This document shows, in pieces, positions 27,627 to 36,281 of a stretch of DNA of 64,000 nucleotides (positions within the stretch are counted from its first letter, which is position 1; every line of letters starts with the position of its first letter). Source of the DNA: JTS-RE37 sp963756115 (GTDB lineage Bacteria > Bacteroidota > Bacteroidia > Flavobacteriales > Flavobacteriaceae); assembly GCA_963756115.1 (NCBI GenBank), contig CAVWMN010000002.1, positions 496,001 to 560,000 on the forward strand, read 5' to 3'. The notes under the pieces are model-generated. The model was given only the letters and a program-made list of their open reading frames with translations, had not been told where the DNA came from and ran no database searches. A program made the translations under genes and the position numbers.

Positions 27627-27918
27627 CCGGTTGATTACGCAAGATAAACTTATACTGCAACTCTATGTATCCGGCATGTCTCCTAAATCCATGCAGGCTA
27701 TAGAAAATATTAAACGCCTATGCAAAGATCACCTGGAGGGTGCCTTTGAACTGGAGATAGTGGATATCTATAAACACCCGGAAATTGCTGCTGAACAGCA
27801 TATCGTATTTAGCCCCTCCCTGATCAAACATTTACCGCTTCCGAAAAAGACCTTAATTGGTACATTATCCGACAGTGCCAAAGTTGTACAGGCGTTAGGA
27901 ATCGCATTCAGGGAGTAA
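27607..27918 (+). CDS. KaiB-like protein, divergent second copy
   Basis: Second KaiB-fold protein, 103 residues. It keeps the beta-alpha start LILQLYVSGMSPKSM, the EIVDIYKHPEIA turn and SPSL in place of TPTL, but the canonical RKIIGDLS is changed to KTLIGTLS, losing the Asp. It overlaps the first kaiB by 20 bases and ends 3 bases before the kinase gene. The divergence suggests a different partner or a locked fold state, for example a SasA-like adaptor role; this is inference. Confidence 0.88.
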   Translation: MKKPIADRLITQDKLILQLYVSGMSPKSMQAIENIKRLCKDHLEGAFELEIVDIYKHPEIAAEQHIVFSPSLIKHLPLPKKTLIGTLSDSAKVVQALGIAFRE

Positions 27919-27921
27919 AAG

Positions 27922-29199
27922 ATGAAAAAGGAATCCAGGCAGGAATTAGAAAATCGTATTCTCGATCTCCAATCAAGGCTGGAAGAATCTGAACAACTGA
28001 TCGAGGCCATTAAAGCCGGGGAAGTTGATGCCTTTGCTATAAACAGGGATAGCGAATCTGAAATATATACATTACAGAGTGGGGACTATGCATACCGGAT
28101 ACTGATAGAGGAATTTGGTGAAGGCGCACTGAATGTCACCGAGGACGGGCTGATAGTCTATACGAATCCATATTTTTGCGAGCTCCTGCAACTCCCCTAT
28201 GAGAAAGTCATCGGAGCTGCCTTTTCCGATTTTATCCAGGAGGATTCACGGGAAGCTTTTAAGGAACTTTTCCATCATTCCCTGACAGGAAGGAGCAAAG
28301 GTGAGATCAACCTGGTTTCCAATACCCTTATCATCCCCGTTTCCCTGTCACTGACTTCCCTGCAGCCCAACCTGGCAACCGTGGGGATCATTGTAACGGA
28401 TTATACGGAAAAAAAGGCCAATGAAAACGTCATCATCCAATATCAGAAAAACCTGGAAGACAATAACCTTGAACTGAGACATAGCAATGCCGAATTGGCA
28501 TCCTTTGCCTATATCGCTTCCCATGACCTGCAGGAACCCCTCCGTAAGATCCAGACCTTTGCCTCCCGCCTTATGGAAAAGGAGACTATGAACCTTTCCA
28601 AAGCCGGCCTGGACTATTTTAACAGGATGCAGATAGCGGCTAACAGAATGCAGAACCTGATCGAAGACCTCCTCACCTATTCCAGGACCAATAACCCGGA
28701 GCGGAAATTCGTCCGCAGCGATTTAAACAGCATCCTGGAAGAGGTAAAAATAGAACTGAATGAAGAATTACAGGCACATCATACCATTATAGAAACCAAC
28801 GGCATGTGTAAGGCGGATATTATCCCGTTTCAATTCAAACAATTGCTGAACAACCTGATAAGCAATTCCATTAAATTTGCCAAACCAACTGAACCCCCTC
28901 ACATCTATATCAAAAGCGAGATCCTGCAACCCATTTCCCAAACCGACATTGCACCACCCCTGTTTGAGGGTCCTTATTGCCATATTGAAGTAACCGATAA
29001 CGGCATCGGATTTGACCAGCATTACAGCGGAAAGATATTTGAGCTGTTTCAACGCCTGCATGGTAAGACCGAATATGCCGGAACCGGGATCGGCCTGGCA
29101 ATTGTAAAGAAAATTGTTGACAACCACAATGGCATCATTAAGGCACATTCTGAACCAAACAAAGGGGCCACATTTGATATCTACCTCCCTAACCATTAA
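27922..29199 (+). CDS. PAS-domain sensor histidine kinase of the Kai-like operon
   Basis: Cytoplasmic kinase of 425 residues without membrane helices. In order: an N-terminal coiled coil (residues 1-40), a PAS domain (about 55-165), a HisKA domain with phospho-acceptor H201 in IASHDLQEPLRK, and an HATPase domain with N box (LLNNLISNSIKF), G1 (VTDNGIGFD), and G2 (AGTGIGLAIVKKIV). All catalytic motifs are intact. No response regulator lies nearby. Placed directly after two kaiB-like genes, it is the likely output or input kinase of the KaiBC module, comparable in role to SasA/CikA, though its domain layout differs. Confidence 0.93.
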   Translation: MKKESRQELENRILDLQSRLEESEQLIEAIKAGEVDAFAINRDSESEIYTLQSGDYAYRILIEEFGEGALNVTEDGLIVYTNPYFCELLQLPYEKVIGAAFSDFIQEDSREAFKELFHHSLTGRSKGEINLVSNTLIIPVSLSLTSLQPNLATVGIIVTDYTEKKANENVIIQYQKNLEDNNLELRHSNAELASFAYIASHDLQEPLRKIQTFASRLMEKETMNLSKAGLDYFNRMQIAANRMQNLIEDLLTYSRTNNPERKFVRSDLNSILEEVKIELNEELQAHHTIIETNGMCKADIIPFQFKQLLNNLISNSIKFAKPTEPPHIYIKSEILQPISQTDIAPPLFEGPYCHIEVTDNGIGFDQHYSGKIFELFQRLHGKTEYAGTGIGLAIVKKIVDNHNGIIKAHSEPNKGATFDIYLPNH

Positions 29200-29273
29200 C
29201 TTTCTGTAGCCCCTCCAGGCTTCTCCTGCCTTGAACCTGTAAAAATCCCTAAGCCTTAATCAGTCCGGCACTC

Positions 29274-29930
29274 CTATTTTATAGCGGTCGTATCAATACC
29301 TTCAAAAGGGAAATAATCAAGTACATCATATTCCCAAACATTGGTTGGGAAAATAACGACCAGATTGGCAGTCGACTCACCAATATTTTTAAAGGCATGC
29401 GGCACCATTGGTGGAATGTTGACCATATAGGGCCCCTGCATGGTGAATAGCGTATCCCCCAGGGCGTATAATATATCTCCCTGGAGCAAAACATGGGATT
29501 CTTCCCCCTGGTGGGTATGCATCGGCGGGGCACCACCCGGAAAGGTTTCCGTAATGCCAATCGTAAGGTTCTTATATCCATGTCGCTGCCCCTCCATCAC
29601 ATGGACATATTCCCCGGGGCCTGGATTGATTACCGGGAACTTATCCAGGCCAACGGCCAGTTCGGCATAGGATTCCCCCGAAGGGCTGCTGTATGGCCCG
29701 GGTATAGTCCTCCTTTCCAGGACCTTGTGGGCATGGTGCTGGGCATGCAACTGGCTCATAATTGAATCAGGTAATTTTTTTTCCTCCTCAACCCGATGCT
29801 GCATGGCGAAGGTTTCCTTCCCCGGGTCCCGGGTTGTAGTATTTTCACGGCTTGTCGTATCCGGTCCTGAACAGGATGCCAGGACCGTAGCAGCCGCGGT
29901 TACCAGTAAAAGTGATAGGGTATCTTTCAT
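29274..29930 (-). CDS. Cupin-domain lipoprotein
   Basis: Lipoprotein of 218 residues (lipobox VLASC). A single cupin fold occupies the C-terminal half, with metal ligands in MHTHQGEESHVL and the second motif HAFKNIGESTANLVV. Such proteins may bind a metal and a small acid or sugar, or be isomerases/dioxygenases; no specific function can be read. Its end faces the end of the Kai-operon kinase (convergent), so the two are not co-transcribed. Confidence 0.8.
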   Translation of the reverse strand: MKDTLSLLLVTAAATVLASCSGPDTTSRENTTTRDPGKETFAMQHRVEEEKKLPDSIMSQLHAQHHAHKVLERRTIPGPYSSPSGESYAELAVGLDKFPVINPGPGEYVHVMEGQRHGYKNLTIGITETFPGGAPPMHTHQGEESHVLLQGDILYALGDTLFTMQGPYMVNIPPMVPHAFKNIGESTANLVVIFPTNVWEYDVLDYFPFEGIDTTAIK

Positions 29931-30022
29931 GATGTTAAAATTATATGTGAATAAGTACTAAAATTTGAATATTCGGCTTCGGAGTGTAGTACTCCAAGGC
30001 CTGTTGTTCGGATAATAAGGAT

Positions 30023-30064
30023 TGCCCCACTGTTACAATTCCTTAAAACCAGTAACAGGGGGCA
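30023..30064. repeat. Imperfect inverted repeat downstream of the DUF5602-like gene
   Basis: Arms GCCCC(A)CTGTTAC and GTAACAG(-)GGGGC flank an AT-rich loop. No T tract follows on the minus strand, so it is a stable RNA hairpin rather than a clear terminator; it sits just after the stop of the lipoprotein gene at 30080. Confidence 0.4.
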
Positions 30065-30079
30065 TCCATGCCGGCCTGT

Positions 30080-30859
30080 TTACGAAGCCGATCTGTACAC
30101 CATGTCCTCCAGTATTATTTCTGTTTCCCCATTGTGCTTCCTCACCCGCATTTTAGTGGGAAAGTAACCACTCTCCTGGTATTGTGCTGCCTGCGGTATT
30201 GCCCTTTCAAACTCCTGGGTTTCCATTAAGAATTCAAGGGTGATCATGGGCTCAAGGAAGACCATCCGGGCGTCGTAGGATCCATAAATAAAAGTCTCGG
30301 TAAATGGATGGCCATTTAATTCCGGAGAGGTAATATCAACATAATGTTTCCCCATGGCAGGTACCGGATCCACACCGATATAATTTGGTGGTAAATAAGC
30401 CGGATCAAGGCTTTCATCGAGCTTATCCGGATCAAGAAAGGACTCCCTTTCCCCAGCCGTAACCATATAGTAATGGATATCAAAATGGGGCACCGTGTAG
30501 ATATCCTGTGGTTCGTGTCCTGCAGGATTCCAGTTCAGCCAAACATGCCTGAAAATTGTTGCATTCGCATTACTATCAAATTCCAATACAAAACTTAAGG
30601 GATCCTCATGCCCGCTCGGAGGGTTGGTATCCGCGACTTCCAGGCTGTTTAACGCGTCTTCACTGATTACCACAGCAACCCTTTCCGGATCGCCGGTGCT
30701 GTTCAGTTCCACCCAAGTCCAGGCCTTACCATCGCAAACGGCTACCTCCGGTCCTTTGAAGATGCCGGATTTGTCATTAATTTCACCTGGGACTTCATCT
30801 TTGGAACAAGCTGTAATAAATACTGCGGCCACTATTGCCAACAATGGATATTTTTTCAT
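30080..30859 (-). CDS. Lipoprotein of unknown function (DUF5602/TTHB210-like)
   Basis: Lipoprotein of 259 residues; the signal ends at FITAC with cysteine at residue 17. The body has HFDIHYYMVT and GVDPVPAMGKHYVD motifs and a C-terminal region MVFLEPMITLEFL, which I associate tentatively with the DUF5602/TTHB210-like family. The conserved histidines suggest a metal or small-ligand site. Function unknown; it precedes the cupin lipoprotein gene on the same strand by 149 bases. Confidence 0.65.
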   Translation of the reverse strand: MKKYPLLAIVAAVFITACSKDEVPGEINDKSGIFKGPEVAVCDGKAWTWVELNSTGDPERVAVVISEDALNSLEVADTNPPSGHEDPLSFVLEFDSNANATIFRHVWLNWNPAGHEPQDIYTVPHFDIHYYMVTAGERESFLDPDKLDESLDPAYLPPNYIGVDPVPAMGKHYVDITSPELNGHPFTETFIYGSYDARMVFLEPMITLEFLMETQEFERAIPQAAQYQESGYFPTKMRVRKHNGETEIILEDMVYRSAS

Positions 30860-31180
30860 TTTTTAAAGTTTTAGTTAATACTTGTTTTTTACAGGATCAA
30901 AGATGTTTCGTGACAAATCAAAAACAAATGGCAGCAAGTATCAGTTGTCAGAATCGGATCATGAACCGGAAGAAACAGGTGTTGGAATGGGAATATCCCC
31001 TGGCACCCGGAAGGGGTCAGTCAACAACTGCCGCCACCCTGAATTTGGGAATGATTTCCGCCTCAAATACGGCAGAATCTTCCTAATTTAGATGTGCACT
31101 TTGTAAACGGCCCTGGTGAGGCATAAAAAAGATCTTTCATGATATAGGATGATTCATTCAGGTATTTAAAGCGCCATCCC
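30860..31180. other. Intergenic region between divergent lipoprotein and propeller genes
   Basis: 321 bases with no supported gene. It should carry both divergent promoters. Small open frames here lack a recognisable start or family. Confidence 0.4.
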
Positions 31181-34100
31181 TTGAAGAAGTTAATTTTTTT
31201 TATTTCCCTCGCTGCCCATGCCCTGGCATTTGCGGTTCAACCGCCAGACCCTGTACATTATAATTTCACACATTTTACAGAGGAAACAGGTTTGATTTCC
31301 TATCAGGTCAATGCAACGGCACAAGACTTTGAGGGGTATATATGGATAGCAACGAATGAAGGATTGCAACGATACGATGGAATTCGATACAAAACCTTTC
31401 GTCCGATCCCCAATGACACCACCTCCCTGCCGGCAAAAAGTATCATACAATTACTGATTGACAAAAACAATAACCTTTGGTTGCTGACCCTGGATGGGCA
31501 GGCAGGGATTTTTAATACCGCAAACTTTACGTTTAAAAGGGCAACAGTAAGTATTACCGATAAAACGATGCTCATGCCGTTTACGGTTTCCAAAAGACTG
31601 ATTACCGATGAATACGGAACTGTCTTTCTGCTATTATCCGGAAAAGAACTGCTGACTTACAACCCCGGCAAAAATGACTTCTCAGCATCCGGTAATTTCT
31701 TCACGCCCCCCCCGGATTGGAGAATTGTTGATTTTGTCCAGCAACCGGGCACCGGGAAATACTGGATGTGCCTGTTGGATAAGGGATTGGCCGTTTATAA
31801 CAATGCCACAGGTAATCTGAGTTATTCCGGCAGGAATACGGAGCAGGAAAGATTGATAGATCATTATAAAACCACCACGAATCCATTTAAACTATTTTTT
31901 GACAACCAAGGCCGGGTTTGGCACGCGGGGGAGGAAAGTGAGTTGCCTTATGTATATTGTTATAACCTGGAAAACCAGACCCCGATACTGGAGCACTACG
32001 GCTTCCGGCAGGGAGTTCCCCAAAACCATGATGTCCATCAGTTCCTCCAGCAGGGAGATGGCTCCGTATGGATATCAGGCGTCAATATCCTGGGTAAATT
32101 CCTGGAAAAGGATAAAGAATTTCAACAGGTCTATAATGGCTACGTCGATGACAGGAGCATAGAATTTGTAACCATTACGGACATTATGGAGGACCGTGAA
32201 CGCAATATCTGGGTAAGTACCGCAAACAATGGGATATTCCGTTTCAACCCTTCCGAGGAATTTTTCAGTAATATCGGCCATCCGTCGCGGATCACAGGAA
32301 ACCCCGGTAACGGGGCACCTATAACATTTATACAAGACCTGGACGGCAGTATCCTTACAGGGGTCTGGAGTGATGGGCTGTACCGCTATGATAAGAACCT
32401 GAACCTTGCGCCATTGGACATAAAAGGCTTCCCTGAAGATACCATCACCCTGATATATACCATGTGCCTTTCAAGCCGGGGTAATTATATCTGGATGGGG
32501 GGCCGCGATGGCCTCTATAAATACGATCAGGAAAAAAGGGAGGTGCAATCTATCCCCTTACCAGCATTAGAGAGCTGGGTACGCGAAATCAAAGAAGATA
32601 AAAATGGTAACCTCTGGATAGTCCTGCAGGACGGGGGATTGTATAAATGGGATGCCGAACTGGGGAAAGAAAAATTTGAAAAGGGGTTTTCCCGGTTCCC
32701 TGCAGTGCCACCGGTACGGATCTATAAACTGATGATCGACCGGAAGGGATATGTGTGGGCCGGCACCGCAACCGAAGGATTATTTGTTATTGACCCATCC
32801 GCTGAGGAGGTTACCCTGCACCTGAACAATAAATCGGGCAGGCAGCAATTGCCGGAACAAAGTATCACCAGCATGGTCGATTACAATGATAGCCTTGTCG
32901 TAATCGGAACCCGGTCTTCTATACAGTTGTATAACCGGTATAAGCAGCAACTTGTGCCAATTGGAACGTCCCAATCCATTTCCGGATTTGTACAGTCCAT
33001 GGAAAAGGATGCATCGGGATATGTCTGGGTTTCTACCACTACCGGTCTCTACAGGCTTTTCATCGACAACCGGTTCCTGATTAAATTCAACCGAATAGAC
33101 GGGATTCGGAATGATTACTTCGTATTATCCGGCTCCTATGTGCTGCCGGATGGCAGAATGATTTTCGGGGCGACGGCCAATATGGTGGTCTTTGACCCGG
33201 ATGCCATTAAAATCGATACCAGCCACCCTACGTTGAGCATAACGGAATTCCGGCTCATGAACCGATCGCTTCCCCTTGATTCCCTGCTTAAAAGCAAGGA
33301 TATAGAGCTAGCGTATAATGAAAACTCAGTTGCCATAGGCCTCTCAACACTCACCTACAATACCAGCTACATGATCCGGTACAAATTGGAGGGGTTAGAC
33401 AGGGATTGGAAGATCACAGACAAGACCAATGAGCTGGTCTATCCGTATTTACCCCCCGGATCGTATAGATTACTGGTCAATACGTTTAATGCCGAAGGCG
33501 TGGAGGATGGGAGCCATATGACATTGAACATCCACATTCGGGCCCCTTTTTGGAAATCCTGGTGGTTCTACAGTATTATGATCCTGGTGATCAGCGGAAG
33601 CCTGTTTGCCCTTGATAAGGCCCGGATGGAGCGCAAAGAGCGCGTGTATAAAATGAGGAGTGATATTGCACTTAACCTTCATGAGGAGATAAATGTAGCC
33701 CTTAACAACATCAATGTACTGAGCGAAATGGCTAAAATGAAGGCGGTCAGCGATCCGAAAAAATCCAGCGAGTTTATCGAACAAATACATAGCAAAAGCC
33801 ATAATATGATCATCGTGATGGACGATATGCTCTGGAGTATATCCCCTGAAAATGACAGTATGGAAAGGTCAGTAGCGCGGATGCAGGAGTATATAGACTC
33901 CCTCAATAACCGGCACGGGGTTCAGATGGCCATGTTGGTAGACAAAAAGGTCGTATCCCTGAAACCTGATATGCAGGTTCGGCATGATGCCTTTATGCTG
34001 TTCAAGGAAACAACACGGGGCTTGGTACAGGCGGGGGCGAAACACTGTGAAATTCATCTGATGGTAGAAAAAACCAGCCTGTTGTATTCCATTGAATTCA

Positions 34101-34243
34101 ATTCAGAGCTTTGCGATATGCAACAGTTATATAACCTCCAACAGCGGCAGGATATGATCAAACGCCTGCAAAGTATAAAAGGCAAACTCTCCATAGAAAG
34201 GCTTCAGAAGCATACTATCCTCGAGTTGAGGATCCCCCTTTGA
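31181..34243 (+). CDS. Two-component regulator propeller protein with degenerate kinase end
   Basis: Protein of 1020 residues, starting at TTG 31181 (no ATG fits) with a signal peptide. Two periplasmic beta-propellers built of Reg_prop repeats (such as GYIWIATNEGLQRYDG and GYVWAGTATEGLF) are followed by a Y_Y_Y domain (about 690-785), one membrane helix, and a cytoplasmic HisKA_3/HATPase-like end. A histidine is kept (H834 in LNLHEEIN), but the ATP domain lacks the N-box Asn and any GxG box (FKETTRGLVQAG). It resembles hybrid or LytS-type sensors of polysaccharide loci but is probably not an active kinase. Convergent with the LytTR regulator gene, which may act with it. Confidence 0.85.
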   Translation: MKKLIFFISLAAHALAFAVQPPDPVHYNFTHFTEETGLISYQVNATAQDFEGYIWIATNEGLQRYDGIRYKTFRPIPNDTTSLPAKSIIQLLIDKNNNLWLLTLDGQAGIFNTANFTFKRATVSITDKTMLMPFTVSKRLITDEYGTVFLLLSGKELLTYNPGKNDFSASGNFFTPPPDWRIVDFVQQPGTGKYWMCLLDKGLAVYNNATGNLSYSGRNTEQERLIDHYKTTTNPFKLFFDNQGRVWHAGEESELPYVYCYNLENQTPILEHYGFRQGVPQNHDVHQFLQQGDGSVWISGVNILGKFLEKDKEFQQVYNGYVDDRSIEFVTITDIMEDRERNIWVSTANNGIFRFNPSEEFFSNIGHPSRITGNPGNGAPITFIQDLDGSILTGVWSDGLYRYDKNLNLAPLDIKGFPEDTITLIYTMCLSSRGNYIWMGGRDGLYKYDQEKREVQSIPLPALESWVREIKEDKNGNLWIVLQDGGLYKWDAELGKEKFEKGFSRFPAVPPVRIYKLMIDRKGYVWAGTATEGLFVIDPSAEEVTLHLNNKSGRQQLPEQSITSMVDYNDSLVVIGTRSSIQLYNRYKQQLVPIGTSQSISGFVQSMEKDASGYVWVSTTTGLYRLFIDNRFLIKFNRIDGIRNDYFVLSGSYVLPDGRMIFGATANMVVFDPDAIKIDTSHPTLSITEFRLMNRSLPLDSLLKSKDIELAYNENSVAIGLSTLTYNTSYMIRYKLEGLDRDWKITDKTNELVYPYLPPGSYRLLVNTFNAEGVEDGSHMTLNIHIRAPFWKSWWFYSIMILVISGSLFALDKARMERKERVYKMRSDIALNLHEEINVALNNINVLSEMAKMKAVSDPKKSSEFIEQIHSKSHNMIIVMDDMLWSISPENDSMERSVARMQEYIDSLNNRHGVQMAMLVDKKVVSLKPDMQVRHDAFMLFKETTRGLVQAGAKHCEIHLMVEKTSLLYSIEFNSELCDMQQLYNLQQRQDMIKRLQSIKGKLSIERLQKHTILELRIPL

Positions 34244-34316
34244 AATTGACCACGCCGGAGATGGTTTGAAATAGCATCCGGTTCATGCTTAAAAAACCGG
34301 GAACACGAACAACAGG

Positions 34317-35081
34317 CTATTTCCCCATCCATTTTTTAAAATCAGTAACCTTCTCCCGGCTCACCAGTGCTTGTTTGTCTACCAGGGGCTTTAATCCCAA
34401 AATCAATCGGTTCCCAAAATACTCATCGATTTTATCCACACTTTTATTGGATACAAAAAAAGCACGGCTGATCCGGAAATACTTTTGTGGATCGAGCATT
34501 TCCTCAAGTTCTTCCATGGTATAATCCACCACGAACATTCGGTTGTCTGTAGTCTTAAAAAAATTAAGTCTCCCATCACTGAAGAAAAAGGCAATATCAT
34601 TGATGTCGATGCTTACCAATTTCTGTCCATGCTTTACCAGGAACCTGCTCCGGTAGACCTTGGGTTGCAATTTTTCCTGCAGGTCCTTCACAAAGCGTTC
34701 CAGGTTAATACCTTCACTTTTTTCATGTTTGAGTTTTTTAAACTTGTTTAAAGCGGCTTCCAGTTCATCTTTTTGAATAGGCTTCAGCAAATAGTCGACA
34801 CTATTTACTTTAAAGGCCTTTAAGGCAAATTCATCATAAGAAGTGGTGAATATGACCGGGCTTTTTACTTCAACCCGATTGAAAATTTCAAAACTCTGTC
34901 CATCTGCCAATTCTATATCCATCATTATGAGGTCCGGGGCGGGATAGGCAGACAACCATTCCACACTGCTTTGTATAGAATCAAGTGTCCCAACAATTTC
35001 TGCATCGGGATCCACGGCAGCCACTATTTTTAAAAGTTTCTTTACCGCCAGTTCCTCATCCTCTATCAGTAGTATGTTCAT
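34317..35081 (-). CDS. LytTR-family response regulator
   Basis: DNA-binding response regulator of 254 residues from ATG 35081 (MNILLIEDEE); an in-frame ATG 24 bases upstream is less typical. Receiver domain: acidic pocket IEDEE, phospho-acceptor D55 in MMDIEL, and the LLKPI lysine near residue 107. After a short linker comes a LytTR domain (about 145-250) with FLVKHGQKLVSID and RISRAFFVSNK. It lies 139 bases after the LytS-type kinase gene on the same strand and is presumably its partner. Confidence 0.93.
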   Translation of the reverse strand: MNILLIEDEELAVKKLLKIVAAVDPDAEIVGTLDSIQSSVEWLSAYPAPDLIMMDIELADGQSFEIFNRVEVKSPVIFTTSYDEFALKAFKVNSVDYLLKPIQKDELEAALNKFKKLKHEKSEGINLERFVKDLQEKLQPKVYRSRFLVKHGQKLVSIDINDIAFFFSDGRLNFFKTTDNRMFVVDYTMEELEEMLDPQKYFRISRAFFVSNKSVDKIDEYFGNRLILGLKPLVDKQALVSREKVTDFKKWMGK

Positions 35082-35219
35082 ATCGCTGCATTTACCGATT
35101 TTCAATTTAAAATTACGTCAAACCCCCTTACAACGGGTAGCAAAAACGACTTTAAAAGGGAAAACCATGTATTAATTGTACTTTTTTTGTGATGAATTGT
35201 AAGCCATAAGACCTGCGTA

Positions 35220-36281
35220 TTACACCAGTGGGATGTGGTGTTGGTCCTTGTTCCATATCAGGGGCAGGATAACCGTGAAGTTCTTATCATCTTCCAGTAC
35301 CTGAAAGCCCGGCTGTTTTAATAATTCATACTTCGCACGGATGTTTGCCAACCCTATATTATTGCTGGCAGCTTTGACTGCAAGCCGTTGCAAATTATTG
35401 TTGACTACCAATTTATTGCCTGCCGCTGTGAATATATCTATTACAAGCGGTTTGTCCCTGGTAAGAACATTGTGTTTCACCACGTTTTCAACCAACAGCT
35501 GCAAAGTCAGGGAAGGCAGTAAATAAGGTTCATACCTTTTGTCAATTTGCAGGTTCAATTGCACGGCAGCACCGTGCCTGGTCTGCAATAATTTATAATA
35601 TGATTCAATAAATTTAACCTCACTGGAAACAGTGCTGACACCTTCCTGGTTATTTCGAAGGAGGTACCTGTATACTTTGCTCAGTTCGTTCAAAAAAAGT
35701 TCCGCCTGTTGTTTGTCGATACTTATCAGCGAAGACAATGTATTAAAGCAATTGAAAAGGAAGTGCGGGTTTACCTTGTTCTTCAGGGCATCAAAATCCT
35801 GATAGTGTGAAAGCTGCTGCATCGTTTCCTTTTCCCGGGCACTCTCCTTCATTTTTGAAAAAATATATTCCGCTTCGTAAAGTGTTTCAAAAATCATATT
35901 TACCCCTAAGCCTACCATAAAACCTTTTAAAAGGTGGATTGTTTCCAGCCTGTACCCCAGGATATGGAAATAATGATAAATCAAAAATATAATTACGATA
36001 CTCGGCGACATGACAAACAGGAGAACGAGCGCTTTTCGCAAGGCCCGCTGCCTGCTTTGGTTCAGTTCGGGATATTTTCGTTCAACCCAGGCAGCATACT
36101 GAACATGCAGGTACCAGGAACCTATTCCTATCAGGTAGATCAGGGGCATGGAATAGAGCCAAACCCGGTAATCTGTCCAAAGACGCTCCTGGTAGAGGAT
36201 CAGGTTAATAATGGCAGCAATCAGGGGCATGGAAAACATAAAGGAATAACGTTCCAACCTGGGAGGTTTGATAAACTTCAT
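35220..36281 (-). CDS. LytS-type sensor histidine kinase
   Basis: Membrane kinase of 353 residues. Four hydrophobic segments in the first 150 residues (no large periplasmic domain) lead to a His_kinase domain with the acceptor in VNPHFLFNCFNTLSSL and an HATPase domain retaining the N box (LLVENVVKHN) and GLANIRAKYELL. It is therefore probably active and signals to the LytTR regulator downstream. The start overlaps the stop of the upstream paralogous kinase by 4 bases (ATGA), so the pair is translationally coupled. Confidence 0.92.
   Translation of the reverse strand: MKFIKPPRLERYSFMFSMPLIAAIINLILYQERLWTDYRVWLYSMPLIYLIGIGSWYLHVQYAAWVERKYPELNQSRQRALRKALVLLFVMSPSIVIIFLIYHYFHILGYRLETIHLLKGFMVGLGVNMIFETLYEAEYIFSKMKESAREKETMQQLSHYQDFDALKNKVNPHFLFNCFNTLSSLISIDKQQAELFLNELSKVYRYLLRNNQEGVSTVSSEVKFIESYYKLLQTRHGAAVQLNLQIDKRYEPYLLPSLTLQLLVENVVKHNVLTRDKPLVIDIFTAAGNKLVVNNNLQRLAVKAASNNIGLANIRAKYELLKQPGFQVLEDDKNFTVILPLIWNKDQHHIPLV

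Noticed and set aside
30023..30064. Strong terminator after the DUF5602-like gene
   Set aside because: The stem is good but no T tract follows on the minus strand; reported only as an inverted repeat.
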